Shown: positions 33,960 through 44,004 of the stretch, one piece after another
Layout of the letters: each line of letters opens with the position of its first letter
Numbering within the stretch: position 1 is the first letter of the stretch
Assembly: GCA_030998225.1 (NCBI GenBank)
Contig: JAPYXD010000308.1
Location: 816,001 to 880,000, forward strand
Direction: 5' to 3'
Source: Diplolepis rosae
Taxonomy: Eukaryota > Arthropoda > Insecta > Hymenoptera > Diplolepididae
DNA: 64,000 nucleotides
The notes under the pieces: model-generated
What the model was told of the DNA's origin: nothing
Databases searched by the model: none
The model's input: only the letters and a program-made list of their open reading frames with translations
Made by a program: the position numbers and the translations under genes

Positions 33960-34169
33960 GAAATGCACTCAAGTAGTAATTATTTCTTCGTATCGAGATG
34001 CTCATCATGAACCAGTTTATCCCACTCCGCAGTATTATTTACCCAGGTCATTGGAGAATCCAAATCTTCATTGTATGCCAGATCCGTGTATGCTAAATAT
34101 CGACGGTCTGATTATAGGAATAACAGCTATTGATATTTTGAAACACCTTGGAAATGAGGAGTTGAGCTC
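33960..34169 (+). CDS. POLA2: DNA polymerase alpha subunit B, third visible exon
   Basis: Acceptor TTATTTCCAG ends at 33959 and donor GTAAGT starts at 34170. The 210-nt exon completes a Gly codon from the preceding GG and encodes KCTQVVIISSYRDAHHEPVY, the diagnostic SxRDxHHExVYP motif of POLA2, then PDPCMLNIDGLIIGITAIDI and LKHLGNEELSS. These are the later strands of the phosphoesterase-like domain. It ends in TC, completed by A of the exon at 42202. The upstream intron (26010-33959, 7950 bp) carries a foldback, a mariner and several MITEs, and a (TAAG)-rich tract lies directly before the acceptor's pyrimidine tract. Confidence 0.97.
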
Positions 34170-34237
34170 GTAAGTTCTAATATTATTATTCTTATTTTGC
34201 AATCTTGAAAAATCAGTATGGCATGTGTTTTGAAATA

Positions 34238-35155
34238 CGAGATGTGTTAAAAAAATAACGGGAATTTTTTAATTTCGCGGGTTTGGAGAGTCCTATTGTC
34301 AATTTTTTTTATTATGTTGGTATACATGCTCCTGAAGTATAATAAAATCTTCAGCTGTATTCACTGTTTACTTTGTCTGTGGCAGCCGCTAAGGTTAGAC
34401 GTGTTTTTATGAGCTCGGCGATTTTCGTTTGTTAAAAGAAATGGATAGAAGAATTTGCATCAAATTTTGCGTGAAAAATGAAATAAAGTGTAAGAAAGTT
34501 CGTGAAATGTTAACAAAGGCCTATGGTGAGACTGCTATGAGTAAAACAAGAGTTTACGAGTGGTATAAGCGTTTCCAAGATGGCCATGAAGACGTTGAAC
34601 GGCCCGGATTCCCCAGCACATCAACAACTGATGAAAACGTGGAAAAGTGAAAGAAATGGTTATGAACGATCGCCGAATCACAATTAGAGAAGTCACTGAT
34701 GATGTTGACATATCGATTGGCTTATGCCATGAAATTTTTTCCAATATTTTGGGTATGAAACGTGTGGCAGCAAAATTTGTTCCAAAATTGTTGAATTTTG
34801 AACAAAAACAGCGGCGAATGGAAGTTGCTCAGGAGTCACTAAATGAAGTTAACGACGATGCAGAATTACTAGAACGCATTATAACAGGTGACGAAATATG
34901 GGTTTACGGATATGACGTCGAAACTAATTTGATGCAAATTCTTCAATCCATTTCTTTTAACAAACGAAAATCGCCGAGCTCATAAAAACACGTCTAACCT
35001 GAGCGGCTGCCACAGACAAAGTAAACAGTGAATACAGCTGAAGATTTTATCATACTTCAGGGGCATGTATACCAATATAATAAAAAAAAATTGACAATAG
35101 GACTCTCCAAACCCGCGAAATTAAAAAATTCCCGTTATTTTCTGAACACACCTCG
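34238..35155 (+). mobile_element. mariner-like element with ~200-bp terminal inverted repeats
   Basis: CGAGATGTGTTAAAAAAATAA at the left and its inverse, ending AACACACCTCG, lie next to TA on both sides. Pairing extends for about 200 bp on each side (left to about 34445, right from about 34949), far longer than the ~30 bp usual for mariner. The internal frame is a truncated transposase (separate entry). Confidence 0.88.
34441..34985 (+). pseudogene. Truncated mariner-like transposase in the long-TIR element
   Basis: ATG at 34441 starts MDRRICIKFCVKNEIKCKKV, then the helix-turn-helix segment GETAMSKTRVYEWYKRFQDG. A stop at 34648 breaks the frame, and a 1-base shift restores it: VNDRRITIREVTDDVDISIG, KFVPKLLNFEQKQRRMEV, and IITGDEIWVYGYDVET with the first catalytic Asp. 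The coding then runs straight into the right inverted repeat, so the second and third Asp blocks are absent. The sequence fits the GVQW/SETMAR-like mariner group by its FCVKN and RFQDG motifs, from memory. Confidence 0.8.
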
Positions 35156-35789
35156 TATATTATAATTACAATTCAATACTATTCATTAAATTTATCTAGA
35201 TTGATTGCGTACATACATAAAAGATTAACTGTATGCTTTAATCACGAATTTCACAAGAAACACTTTAGTGATTTAGGCATTAATCTATGCTTGCAAGAAT
35301 AAATTGCAATAAAGTAGCGCGGATGCATCGGAAACGCATGACGCGCCGCGCGCGTCAAACGAACTTTTTGCTTACAAAGCGACAACTTTTCAGATTTTGA
35401 TATTGAATATCAAGACCAATACTGAACAACTTCCTCCAGGAGTCGAAAAAAAACATGGTTTCATAGCGCAATTGATTATTTGTTAAATATTATCAAACAA
35501 ATGATTATTTCAATCATCGCAATGATTTTACTCGCGACAATGAAATGTCATAGTGTACCATGAAAAAAGTCAACTTGTTTGGACGAATAGTTCCCGAGAT
35601 TTCGCGATTTGAGTTTTAAAAAACATTGAATTGAATTATCGAACAGAAAAATTTCATTATTTCATTTTTGTCTTGACAAATTAATAGACGGATCAAAAAT
35701 TAGTTTAGATAGAAAAGATGCGGAAAAAAGAGTTACATAAGGTAGTATTTTTGTTTGACCCAATTTTCGAAAAAAAATGTCCCTGTGGA

Positions 35790-35983
35790 AATGTGGTCAA
35801 AGATATAATTTTTTGATTTAAGGCAAAAATTTATTTGATCCAAACAAATATTTATTTAGTCTAAAGGTATTTTATTTGAATCAAACAAATTTTTTTTCAT
35901 TAAAGCAAAACATTTCTTTACATCAAAGAAAGTGTTTCAAACAAATAATATTTTGATTCAATCAAATATTTTTTCTGAGTGTA
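35790..35983. mobile_element. MITE fragment, TATTTGATTGAATC-type end
   Basis: GTGGTCAAAGATATAA to TTTTTTCTGAGTGTA, built from ATTTGATTCAAACAAAT-like words; closely resembles 38825-38973. 35156-35789 and 35984-36517 show no gene. Confidence 0.55.
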
Positions 35984-36517
35984 CGCTCTTTCAGTTTCCA
36001 AATGATCATATGTGAGCACAAAATCAATTATTACTTGCAACCTGTAATAATTCAACATAAAATACCGGGAATTGTCAGGAAGCAAAACATGCGTTGACAT
36101 CCGTAAATATAGAAAAATAGGAATCACTCGGTGACCGTTGGTCGGCTAGCTTCGAAAGCTTTCGGCTTCGTTCGGGCAGCCAAATGAATATAAGCAAACA
36201 CAAGCGCAAAATTACTACAGTCGATAGGAGTATTCACAAAGAAATTTTTTGATTTGTACTACCTTATATCAAAAAAATTTCTATAGAAATAGGTTTTATT
36301 GAAAACATTTTTATAAAACACTCACGTTCTTACAGACGATAGTAATTTATCTTATCATTTTAGCTATTTTTAATGCTTTAAATACTTATTTCCTCTATTA
36401 TTTTTGTATAATTAAATAATTTCTTTACTAATTAATTCTAATTACTAATTTTCCTACAGAAAATATTAAAAGTTGCTACTTTGAAAAAGAACAAGTCGAA
36501 ATAAAAGTAGTACATCT

Positions 36518-36740
36518 TACACAGAGAAAAGTGGATGTTCAGAATTAACATCTAGATGTTTAACTATGGGACAGCCATCTTATATATTCAGTTGTAATAT
36601 CTAGATATTCAGCTGTAATATCTAAGATGTTAAAATATGCAGAGATTAATATCTTAGATATTACAGTTGAACATCTAGATAATACAATTGAACATATAAG
36701 ATGGCTGTCCACTTGTTGAACATCCATTTTTCTCTGTGTA
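36518..36740. mobile_element. Hairpin MITE with ACACAGAGAAAA ends
   Basis: TACACAGAGAAAAGTGGATG and its inverse CATCCATTTTTCTCTGTGTA. AACATCTAGAT/ATCTAGATGTT words fill the arms. AAGATGGCTGTCC occurs inverted near both ends. 36741-37738 holds no recognisable gene. Confidence 0.85.
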
Positions 36741-37738
36741 ATACTTCAACAATAAATAGTCACATAGTTCCCTATTTTCCCTACTTTGTTACCTCAAAAT
36801 AGTAAAATTCACGGTGATTTTTTACATAGATTACTACAAAAAGTCTCTCCGTGCATGTTTAAAAGTGGTGCCCACGATTTCTCCATTGTGGATGATCTGA
36901 AGCATACGAAACAAATTTTATTTTGAAGTACATATGAATGGCTATCTCATGACCCTTGACCAAAAAAATATCTTCATAAATAAACAAATAGTGCAACTTT
37001 TCATTTTTTTTTTTTCGCCTGTCTTTTGTAAATAATTGTGTCATAACGTTGTTAAATATTAACTTACAGTAATGGTCATGGGCCATTCCATAGCCAGGTA
37101 TTTTCTGAACATTTAAAAAAAAAAAAGTAGGCAAATTGGCCAAGTAGACGGGCAGGAATAGTGGGCACTAGTTCAAAAAACACAGTTTTGAAAAAAACGC
37201 AGTTAAAGATTTTGCAAAAAATTATCACTATCATCATCATAAGAATGGTGATAAAAATTATTTTTTCACAACTTGAATATCGCTTTATATGTTTTTTGGG
37301 TCGCTGATCACGAATCTGCTATCAAATTTATAAAATTAATTTGTATAAACAATTTTTATAAATAAATTTTCTCAAGTATTGAAACATTTTTCAAGTTGCA
37401 TATGCTTTATCCGCGCGCTCGACCCCTTGCGGCAAATCTCATTTTTTATCACTTTTCGATATCATCTGAAGTACAGGGAGGTTTATACATTATACTTTAG
37501 GATTTAAAGTAACCGAAACTGCAAAAAAAAAATTCCGATTTTTTGAGAAAAGATTACCATAGTACCCCCTTAAATCTAAAGTCCCTTCTATACTTTTTGT
37601 AGGCATCACTAGGGTATATTACGTGTATTTATTAAATTTCAAAGAGTTCCAATAATATTTAGCTAAGTTATCACGATTTATGTTTCAAAAACTTATTGAC
37701 CTTCCGCAAAAAATTCTCCAGATTTTTATTTTTATTAT

Positions 37739-37853
37739 TTTAAAGAATTTGAAAATCTTTCTGTGGAAAAAATGACGCTTTCGACTGCGCTGGGATTCGA
37801 GCCCAGGTCTTTCGATTGCCGGTCGACTGCTCTGACCACTGAGCTACACAGAT
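37739..37853 (-). mobile_element. tRNA-derived SINE
   Basis: On the minus strand a tRNA-like head (37853-37783) is followed by a conserved tail, GAAAGCGTCATTTTTTCCAC to about 37739. The tail without the head recurs, on the same strand, at 50220-50267. That independent copy is why I call this a SINE and not a single tRNA pseudogene. Confidence 0.65.
37783..37853 (-). tRNA. tRNA-like head of the SINE (tRNA pseudogene)
   Basis: The minus strand gives TAGCTCAGTGGTCAGAGC, a textbook A box and D arm (GCTC/GAGC). A 4-bp TCGA/TCGA anticodon stem frames a 7-base loop CCGGCAA (anticodon GGC would be Ala, but position 33 is C instead of U). The T arm is perfect: CTGGG-CTCGAAT-CCCAG. About 5 of 7 acceptor pairs form. 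The missing U33 and imperfect acceptor argue against a functional tRNA. Confidence 0.6.
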
Positions 37854-37857
37854 TATT

Positions 37858-38973
37858 AGGGTAAACTGAGAAAACATATTTGATTGAATAAAAGATAATA
37901 ATTTATTTGAGAGGCTTTTTTTCTTTAAACAGAAGATTTATTTGAATTAAATAACATTTTTTTAATTCAAATAAAATCAGGGTGGTTGATGGGCCGTGAA
38001 AACGGAAAATGGCCGGGAATTTTTTTAAATTTGTAATAAAAAACGATTTTAATTTGTATTGAATGTGTTAAATAAAGTGATTCACTTATATATTATATTA
38101 TGCATTTCGAAATCCCCGCCTTATTAGTGCAAAGCGAGCAAGCAACTTGAGTGCAGGAGTGTGAAGCAGCCTTAGGCTGCTGCCTATAGCGCCCATTAGA
38201 GCAGAATAGTATATACGTGCCTAGGCGCACAATGAGGGTTATTGCGTGACGAGCGACAATGCTCGCAGGAGATCGAAGCCAAGGCGTAGTCGAGGTATAG
38301 CCGATGCGTAGTCGAGACGTAGCTGAGACAAAGCCGAGGCGCGATCAGTCCTGCGAGCATTGACGCGAGTCTCGTAATTTCCCGAATTGTGTGCATTGGC
38401 ATGTATTCTATTTTATGTGACTTCGGTGCGGATACGAGTTTTTATGCGTACACTCGAATCTAATCTAGTATTGTAGTTGTTTGCGGCGCTAGTCATTACA
38501 CTTGATATTTCGCGACTAGCCCCAGCCATTTTGATTTTATCGATCTTGTGTAGTAGTAGCTTGTTGTAATAAAGCATGCGCAGTTCAAATGTACAAGGCT
38601 TTGTCAGTAGGGTGCTAACGCTGTACGAAGAATAAGAAGAAGATTCTGCTCCGCCGTAAGACCATATGCGCATGCGCAGTTCAATTTTTACATTATATTC
38701 CTCTGTAACGGAATACACAACATTCCGTTACTCTCAACTGTAACGGAAAAACGAGTTTCCGCGCCGGAGGCACATAAATTAAATTTTTCTCAAAAGTAAA
38801 GAAATTAATGAATTGATATATGGTCAAAGATATAAGTTGTTTGACTCAAGGCAGAAATTTATTTGAATCAAACAAATTATATTCAATTAAAATAAGTCAT
38901 TTCTTTAAATTAAAGAAAGTTTGTAAACAAATAATTTTCTTCGATTCAATCAAATATTTTTTTTGAGTGTAGT
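37858..38973. mobile_element. Element with CTGAGAAAA/TTTTGAGTG ends, split by later insertions
   Basis: The left end ACTGAGAAAACATATTTGATTGAAT (37864) is the inverse of the right end ATTCAATCAAATATTTTTTT ending GAGTGTA at 38973. Between the halves lies the 38200-38765 dispersed repeat and a GC-richer stretch. Confidence 0.55.
38200..38765 (+). repeat. Dispersed repeat with internal minisatellite (second copy 48718-49225)
   Basis: The two copies are in the same orientation and match over most of their length (CGACGAGCGACAATGCTCGC, ATCTAATCTAGTATT, CGATCTTGTGTAGTAGTAGC, AAATGTACAAGGCTTTGTCAG). This copy has an extra array of GTAGTCGAG/GTAGCTGAG words at about 38284-38340 that the other lacks. 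GCTCGCAGGA/TCCTGCGAGC form a palindrome around it. An AATAAA is at 38571. It might be a solo LTR; unproven. Confidence 0.75.
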
Positions 38974-39300
38974 TGTCGTGCCAACAATCACTTGAAAGTA
39001 TGTTATCAGTCGTGTCTTATGAAAAAAAAAGCATGATTTTTTATAAAAACAATTTTAAACTTGCGAAAAATAATACTCTTAATCATGTTTTCTGTAATAG
39101 AATTTTTCCTTACTAATACTTCTCACCAATTTTAAAAAAATAACTAGATTTTCATAAATCATGATTTATTTTTTCGGGGAAAATATTCTCTACAACTTTA
39201 TTGTTTCCAATTTTGAAAATAAGTAAAAAATCCTCAAATATAGTTATTTAAAAAAATGTTTCTTTTGAAAAAATTCGGTGAACAAATTTAGTCACTAAAA
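38974..39300. mobile_element. Left half of a GTCGTGCC-type MITE (right half about 41405-41640)
   Basis: AGTTGTCGTGCCAACAATC, GCATGATTTTTTATAAAAAC and TTTTTTCGGGGAAAATATTC match the 61779-62343 element in inverse-ended layout. The right half resumes at about 41405 with GGAAACGGTTAAGTTGTAGAG and ends near 41640. The 2.1 kb between them is later insertion(s). Confidence 0.65.
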
Positions 39301-39894
39301 CCCGTGTTGAAATCGAACCCGGAAACTGATCGAGATCCGGACGGATAGCCCTAGTTGTAACCGGGAACTGGTCGGGCTATCCGACCAGGAACCCGCCAGA
39401 AACGTCACGCTGGTTTGGTTACGTTCCCGACATCAAGGCTATTCGGGAACCGGCCGAGCTACCCGGCCCTTTTCTGGCTGTTTTTTAGGGGGGTTATTAC
39501 TAGCATTAAAATTTCACAATTGGACTCATCACCACTGTATTCTTCCTCAATTTATCGAACTCTTCTGTGTTTTTTAGCGCGGATACGATTTTGCTCACGC
39601 ATACGTTCTTCTTCATCCATCATTTTAATTTCAACCCACAAGAATGAAAAATGATTAAAACAAAAGAATTCACGTTGTAAGAATTATAGGTTATACTATT
39701 ATAGATATATTTTTGTACTTGCGCAAATAGTGCATAGGCTGTTAGCGCAAAATTTGAATAATAACATAATATATATTCGAATATTTTGATACAACCTTAC
39801 TAAAAATTCTTGTATAGGTCCGCATACGGAATCCTATATATTCTATATATAGAACCTTTTATAGTTATATGAACTTGGGCACTCTGAGAGTTAA

Positions 39895-40244
39895 GGGCAT
39901 GTGATACTTGGTAAATTAGCAAATTTGATTCATTTTAAGTTTCTACATGTTTGTGTCCAAAACACATAGAATTCAGATTTTAAAATTTGGGAAATGGTAG
40001 AAAGGATAAAAACAGACGTAGATAGATAACTTTTGGTTTAACACATAGAAAAAAATTCAATTTAAGCAAAATCTATGGAGAACATTTTTTTTATTATCAA
40101 AACCAAAAGTTGTCTATCTACGTCCGTTTTCATTTTCTCTACTATTTCCCAAATTTTAAAATCAGAATTCTATGTGTTTTGGACACAGACATGTAGAAAC
40201 TTAAAATCAATAAAATTTGCTAATTTACCAAGTATCACATGCCC
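39895..40244. mobile_element. Palindromic TTAA element, GGGCATGTGATACTT ends
   Basis: GGGCATGTGATACTTGGTAA and its inverse, flanked by TTAA (39891-39894, 40245-40248). The arms pair almost to the centre (GTGTCCAAAACACATAGAAT...). A diverged copy is at 27372-27671. Confidence 0.85.
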
Positions 40245-40248
40245 TTAA

Positions 40249-40370
40249 GGTGGCTTGATCGTTTGGTGTCGTATGAAGTGAGGGGCACCGTGGGGGCACG
40301 TGTTACATGAATGCTCATTGCTACTTATTTTTGTAATCATCATATGTACAAAAATATATATATAATAATA
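40249..40370. mobile_element. End fragment of the GGTGGCTT TIR family
   Basis: GGTGGCTTGATCGTTTGGTGTCG onward is the inverse of 9050-9164. It abuts the TTAA element, sharing its TTAA. Confidence 0.75.
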
Positions 40371-40458
40371 TAACCTATAATTCCTACAACGTGAATTCTT
40401 TTGTATTAATCATTTTTCATTCTCGTGGGTTGATCTGATACGTGTTTTAAAAATTAAA

Positions 40459-40632
40459 ATGATTGATGAAGAAGAACGTATACGTGAGCAAAATCGTATC
40501 CACGCTGAAAAACACAGAAGAGTTCGAAAAATTGAGGAAGAATACATTGGTGATAAGTCCAATTGTGAATCAAGTGAACTTTTAATGCTAGTAATAACCC
40601 CCCTAAAAAACAGCCAGAAAAGGGCCGGGTAG
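40459..40632 (+). CDS. Small acidic/basic ORF in the foldback arm (57 codons), unknown
   Basis: ATG at 40459 opens MIDEEERIREQNRIHAEKH, then RRVRKIEEEYIGDKSN, LLMLVITPLKNSQKRAG and TAG. It is highly charged and likely helical. The left arm (minus strand, 39640 to about 39466) encodes a related product: MMDEEERMREQNRIRAKKHR; it differs by amino-acid changes, a 12-base in-frame loss and one stop (AAA to TAA). The lengths of the differences keep frame, which hints at past coding selection, but the sample is too small to be sure. I do not recognise the family; it may be the N-terminal stub of a lost element gene. Confidence 0.35.
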   Translation: MIDEEERIREQNRIHAEKHRRVRKIEEEYIGDKSNCESSELLMLVITPLKNSQKRAG

Positions 40633-40862
40633 CTCGGCCAGTTCCCGAACAGCCTTGATGTCGGGAACATAACAAAACGAGCGTGACGTTTCTGGCGGGT
40701 TCCTGGTCGGATAGCTCGACCGATTCCCGGTTACAACTAGGGCTATCCGCCCGGATCTCGATCAGTTTCCGGGTTCGATTTCCACACGGGATACCCTTAA
40801 GGAAAACTACTGCGTAACATCTTTGACAATTTTAAAAAAATTTTTAAACATCATATAGGTTC

Positions 40863-41272
40863 ACCCTGGCGAAAGTTCCGGGTTGAAATTCATTCCGAAT
40901 CAATCCACACTATTCCGAGCCATTCCGGAATCTGATTCCGAACTAAACCGAGTTGTTCCAAATGATTCCAAAGCAAATTTTCAATCCGAATCAACTTCCA
41001 GCCAATTCCAAAACAATCCGAATAAATGCGAAATTTCAATCCCAATGAATCCGGCGAATTTCGGATTCATTCGGATTGAAAGTTTGGACTGATCGGATTG
41101 GTCGGATTCATTCGGATTAAGAGGTCGGATTGATTTTAAATGGGCCTCTGATTATACGGATTAAAACTGGCTTCGGATTTATTCGGAATACCTCGGATTG
41201 GTTCAGAAACAGATTTCTGAATGAGTAACATTGGTTTGGAACAAATTCCCAATGTGAGACTTTCTCCAGGGT
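40863..41272. mobile_element. Element with ACCCTGG ends built from a repeated TCGGATT-like word
   Basis: ACCCTGGCGAAAGT at the left pairs with ACTTTCTCCAGGGT at the right. Inside there are about 17 occurrences of a 7-8 base word: ATTCCGA/AATCCGA in the left half, TCGGATT/TTCGGA in the right half, switching near 41060. No coding potential. An open frame through it is a by-product of the repeats. 41273-41404 holds CCCGG-rich sequence like the foldback ends. Confidence 0.7.
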
Positions 41273-42201
41273 ACTTGACTAGTGCCCGACTAGTTCCCGG
41301 TCAGTTTCCGACAATGAACTTCATCCTGAGTTGATTCTGCCGGTTCCCGACTTGACCCGGCAGGGATCTGCCCAGAAACCTTTTTGTAATGGGGCTAACT
41401 GGGTCAATTTCCACACAGGAAACTTTACTTTTAAAATTGGAAACGGTTAAGTTGTAGAGAATATTTTCCCCGAAAAAATAAGCCACGATTTATGAAAATC
41501 AAATGATTTTAAAAAAATTGGTAAGGAACGATATCAAGAAAAATGTCTGTTACAAAAAACATCATTAAAAATATAACTTTTCGAAAATTTCCAATTTTAT
41601 CGTAAAAAATAATGTTTTTTTCATAAGGCACAACTGGCAATATTATTTCAAATCATAGGAGAACTTTTTTTCTGAGCAATCGTCAAGTTATTCGATTCGG
41701 ATGCTTAATTAATTGGAGTATTTAAAAGGTCTTTAGGACCGAATGAGGTTATGTAGACGTACGACTGCCGTCAATGAAACAAAAAGTTGTAAGTGTAATT
41801 GCGAGTACGATTGGACTTCATTGCTTCGACTGCTCGCAAATCAACTTAAGTACTAATGTTATTCACGTATATTTTTTTCAGTTGTATGGTAGTACAAATT
41901 CATAAATTCATTGAACGTTTGTACAGTATAGATCACTTGGTTTATACCATATAAACAACTTTCTCTGTTGGGAAGCATAGTGTTTATGAAATTAATTAAC
42001 ATTTTCGTGATATAATTACAAAATATATATTTCTATAAAGTTAATGTATCTTTGGATAATATGAAATCAAGAGGAATGAAGTAAACGTAAAAACTATTAT
42101 CTCAAATTTTAGAGGATCAGAAAGAAATTTAGAACTATCATTTAAATTTACATACATATAAATACTATTTACATAATTATAAAATATTCGTTTTTTTACA
42201 G

Positions 42202-42520
42202 AAATTCATTCAAAACTGGAAAATTAATCAGATTAGCCAATCACATTTTATCACAAGCCTGTTTCTACCCACTTTATCCACCGGCTGAAGAAGTGAATAT
42301 AGACACTCAGCTTTGGAAAGCTCACACCTTCATGAAGAAACAACCACATATTTTAATTTTACCTTCTGATATGGCGTATTTTTGTAAGCCTATAAATGGT
42401 TGCCTTGTTATAAATCCGGAACGGCTATGTAAAAATTCATTCGCTAGGATGCGCATAAGTGCCTCCATGGAGCAAAAATGGAATGAAAATTTCATAGCTT
42501 GTGAAATTTTAAAAGTGTAA
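42202..42520 (+). CDS. POLA2: DNA polymerase alpha subunit B, terminal exon
   Basis: Acceptor TTTTTTTACAG ends at 42201. The exon completes a Ser codon and encodes KLIRLANHILSQACFYPLYP, the conserved HIL.Q..FYPLYPP motif, then PHILILPSDMAYFCKPINGC and LVINPERLCKNSFARM, the C-terminal phosphoesterase-fold strands near the interface with the catalytic subunit in POLA2. It ends EILKV with TAA at 42518-42520. The intron before it (34170-42201, 8032 bp) contains the long-TIR mariner, a SINE, and two foldback loci. The four exons seen sum to 472 residues; the usual animal protein is near 600, so the N-terminus is missing from view, not from this end. Confidence 0.97.
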
Positions 42521-42564
42521 AGATATACTCGTATATAGAATATACTGTATAAAGCTCCGTTATT

Positions 42565-42570
42565 ATTAAA
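42565..42570 (+). promoter_or_regulatory. Possible POLA2 polyadenylation signal ATTAAA
   Basis: ATTAAA lies 45 nt after the stop codon; no AATAAA is closer. Position is plausible; cleavage site unknown. Confidence 0.4.
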
Positions 42571-42602
42571 AAAGAAAAACGCTAATGCCATGGAGACCTT
42601 TT

Positions 42603-42775
42603 ACAAACTTCAGAAGCCGCTTTCACCAACTTTGATTAACTATATTAATTGTCGGTCAGTAAGCAACTAAATCTCTGATTAATCAATTGCAATTTGAATG
42701 ATGTATTTTAACCGCCGAATGAAAATGAATTGAAGTTGATGAAAGCAACCCTTAGTCTCTAGTGTCCACATTGTA
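42603..42775. repeat. Small hairpin, CTTTCACCAACTTTGATTA arms
   Basis: GCCGCTTTCACCAACTTTGA is inverted as GAAGTTGATGAAAGCAACC. Probably a short MITE just downstream of POLA2. Confidence 0.55.
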
Positions 42776-44004
42776 ATTTCCAATATTCTACGTTTGTAAT
42801 ATCAATATTTTTTTTCTCATCCATGCACAGAAATGGACACTTTTTTGCCTAAAAAGTGGGAAGAAAAGCTCCTTTTTGGGGTAAACACGAAGAATGCGGG
42901 AATTATCAATAAGTCCCGCATATGGGGGAACAATTGCCTGATTTGCGTTAGCACCGTGATTTTTTCGTCATTTTTTGTACCATCAAGTGTCGCCATCTAA
43001 CGGATCAAAAGGTAAGTTCGTTGCGAAAACTTGAAAGTATGGGCAGCCAACTTCATCGTTGTGGAAACCTACAATTGAGGCTTCGGATTGCATAACCGAC
43101 GGAGCGCGTGGCCTAGTAGGCAAAAGAGGGGATACCGCAATGCGCGAACTTTTTTTTCCATTTAAATAAAAAAGACGGAAACATGATCGAAAAAACGTGG
43201 CAGTACGTGTTAATTGTCATTCCGCATATTTTTACTCCCATAAATTTTTGTGTCAGAACTCAAGTTTTTTTTATAATCGACGAAAATCGTATTTTTTGAA
43301 TGTACGAAATTAATCGATTTTTTACAATCAACACCCTGTTTTTCGTACAAATTTGTCTGTAATAGTCTGAAATTTTATCAACAGACTCAAAAAACCCTAG
43401 AGCTTCAGATAGTTATGTTCAACATAACAAAATTCTCAATTTGTTAATAATTTTTAACATAACAGTTGCGGTTGGCAAAATTCTCATTTTCCATCTTCAA
43501 AGAAAAAAAGTATGCGAGGAAGTTTAGAGTTGAGAGAACTTTCAGCGAGAAAGTTGTTCAGCAGGCTTTCAGGCAGTTTTTCAATATATTTTGAGATTTT
43601 TTAATTCAAAACTGTGGTCAGGATGAGAATTTATGTAATTGCGTTCAAGCGCACCGATACCGTCAAGTGATAGATCGATCGAACGCGGAGAAAAAGAGAT
43701 GCACCCATGCCGAGAGCACGCGATTTGACAGAGTTGCAACATCATTTTTGCCAATTCGATTACAATAAACTTCTTTTTCGTCCATGATTTTCCGGAAAAT
43801 CGAACTTGAAAAATATATCCGCGACTTTTTTCTGAAACTTCACGATCTATTGGGATTTCAAAAAATCAAGAAAAATTACGTAAAATTTTCATTGACAACA
43901 ATATTTAATTCATAGAAAAATGTTAAAATTTTGTTTATTTGGATACAATATCTTATTTTGCACTGTACAATCGAAATAAATGTTCGTGTTGCCCTTTTGA
44001 ATTA

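Larger units (their letters stand above)
39301..40790. mobile_element. Foldback element, CCCGTGT...ACACGGG ends, ORF in both arms
   Basis: Left arm 39301 to about 39710 is the inverse of about 40380-40790 (CGGATCTCGATCAGTTTCC and inverse). The ends are CCCGTGTTGAAATCGA and TCGATTTCCACACGGG. No clear target duplication. The centre has been filled by a TTAA element (39895-40244) and a fragment of the GGTGGC family. Each arm carries a short related open frame pointing inward to the arm's outer end (separate entry). Confidence 0.85.

Noticed and set aside
37783..37853. Functional tRNA gene with anticodon GGC
   Set aside because: C at position 33, weak acceptor stem, and a repeated tail point to a SINE head.
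40883..41092. Open frame with NPNK/SESTSS-like repeats as a small gene
   Set aside because: It results from the repeated ATTCCGA words of the element at 40863-41272.
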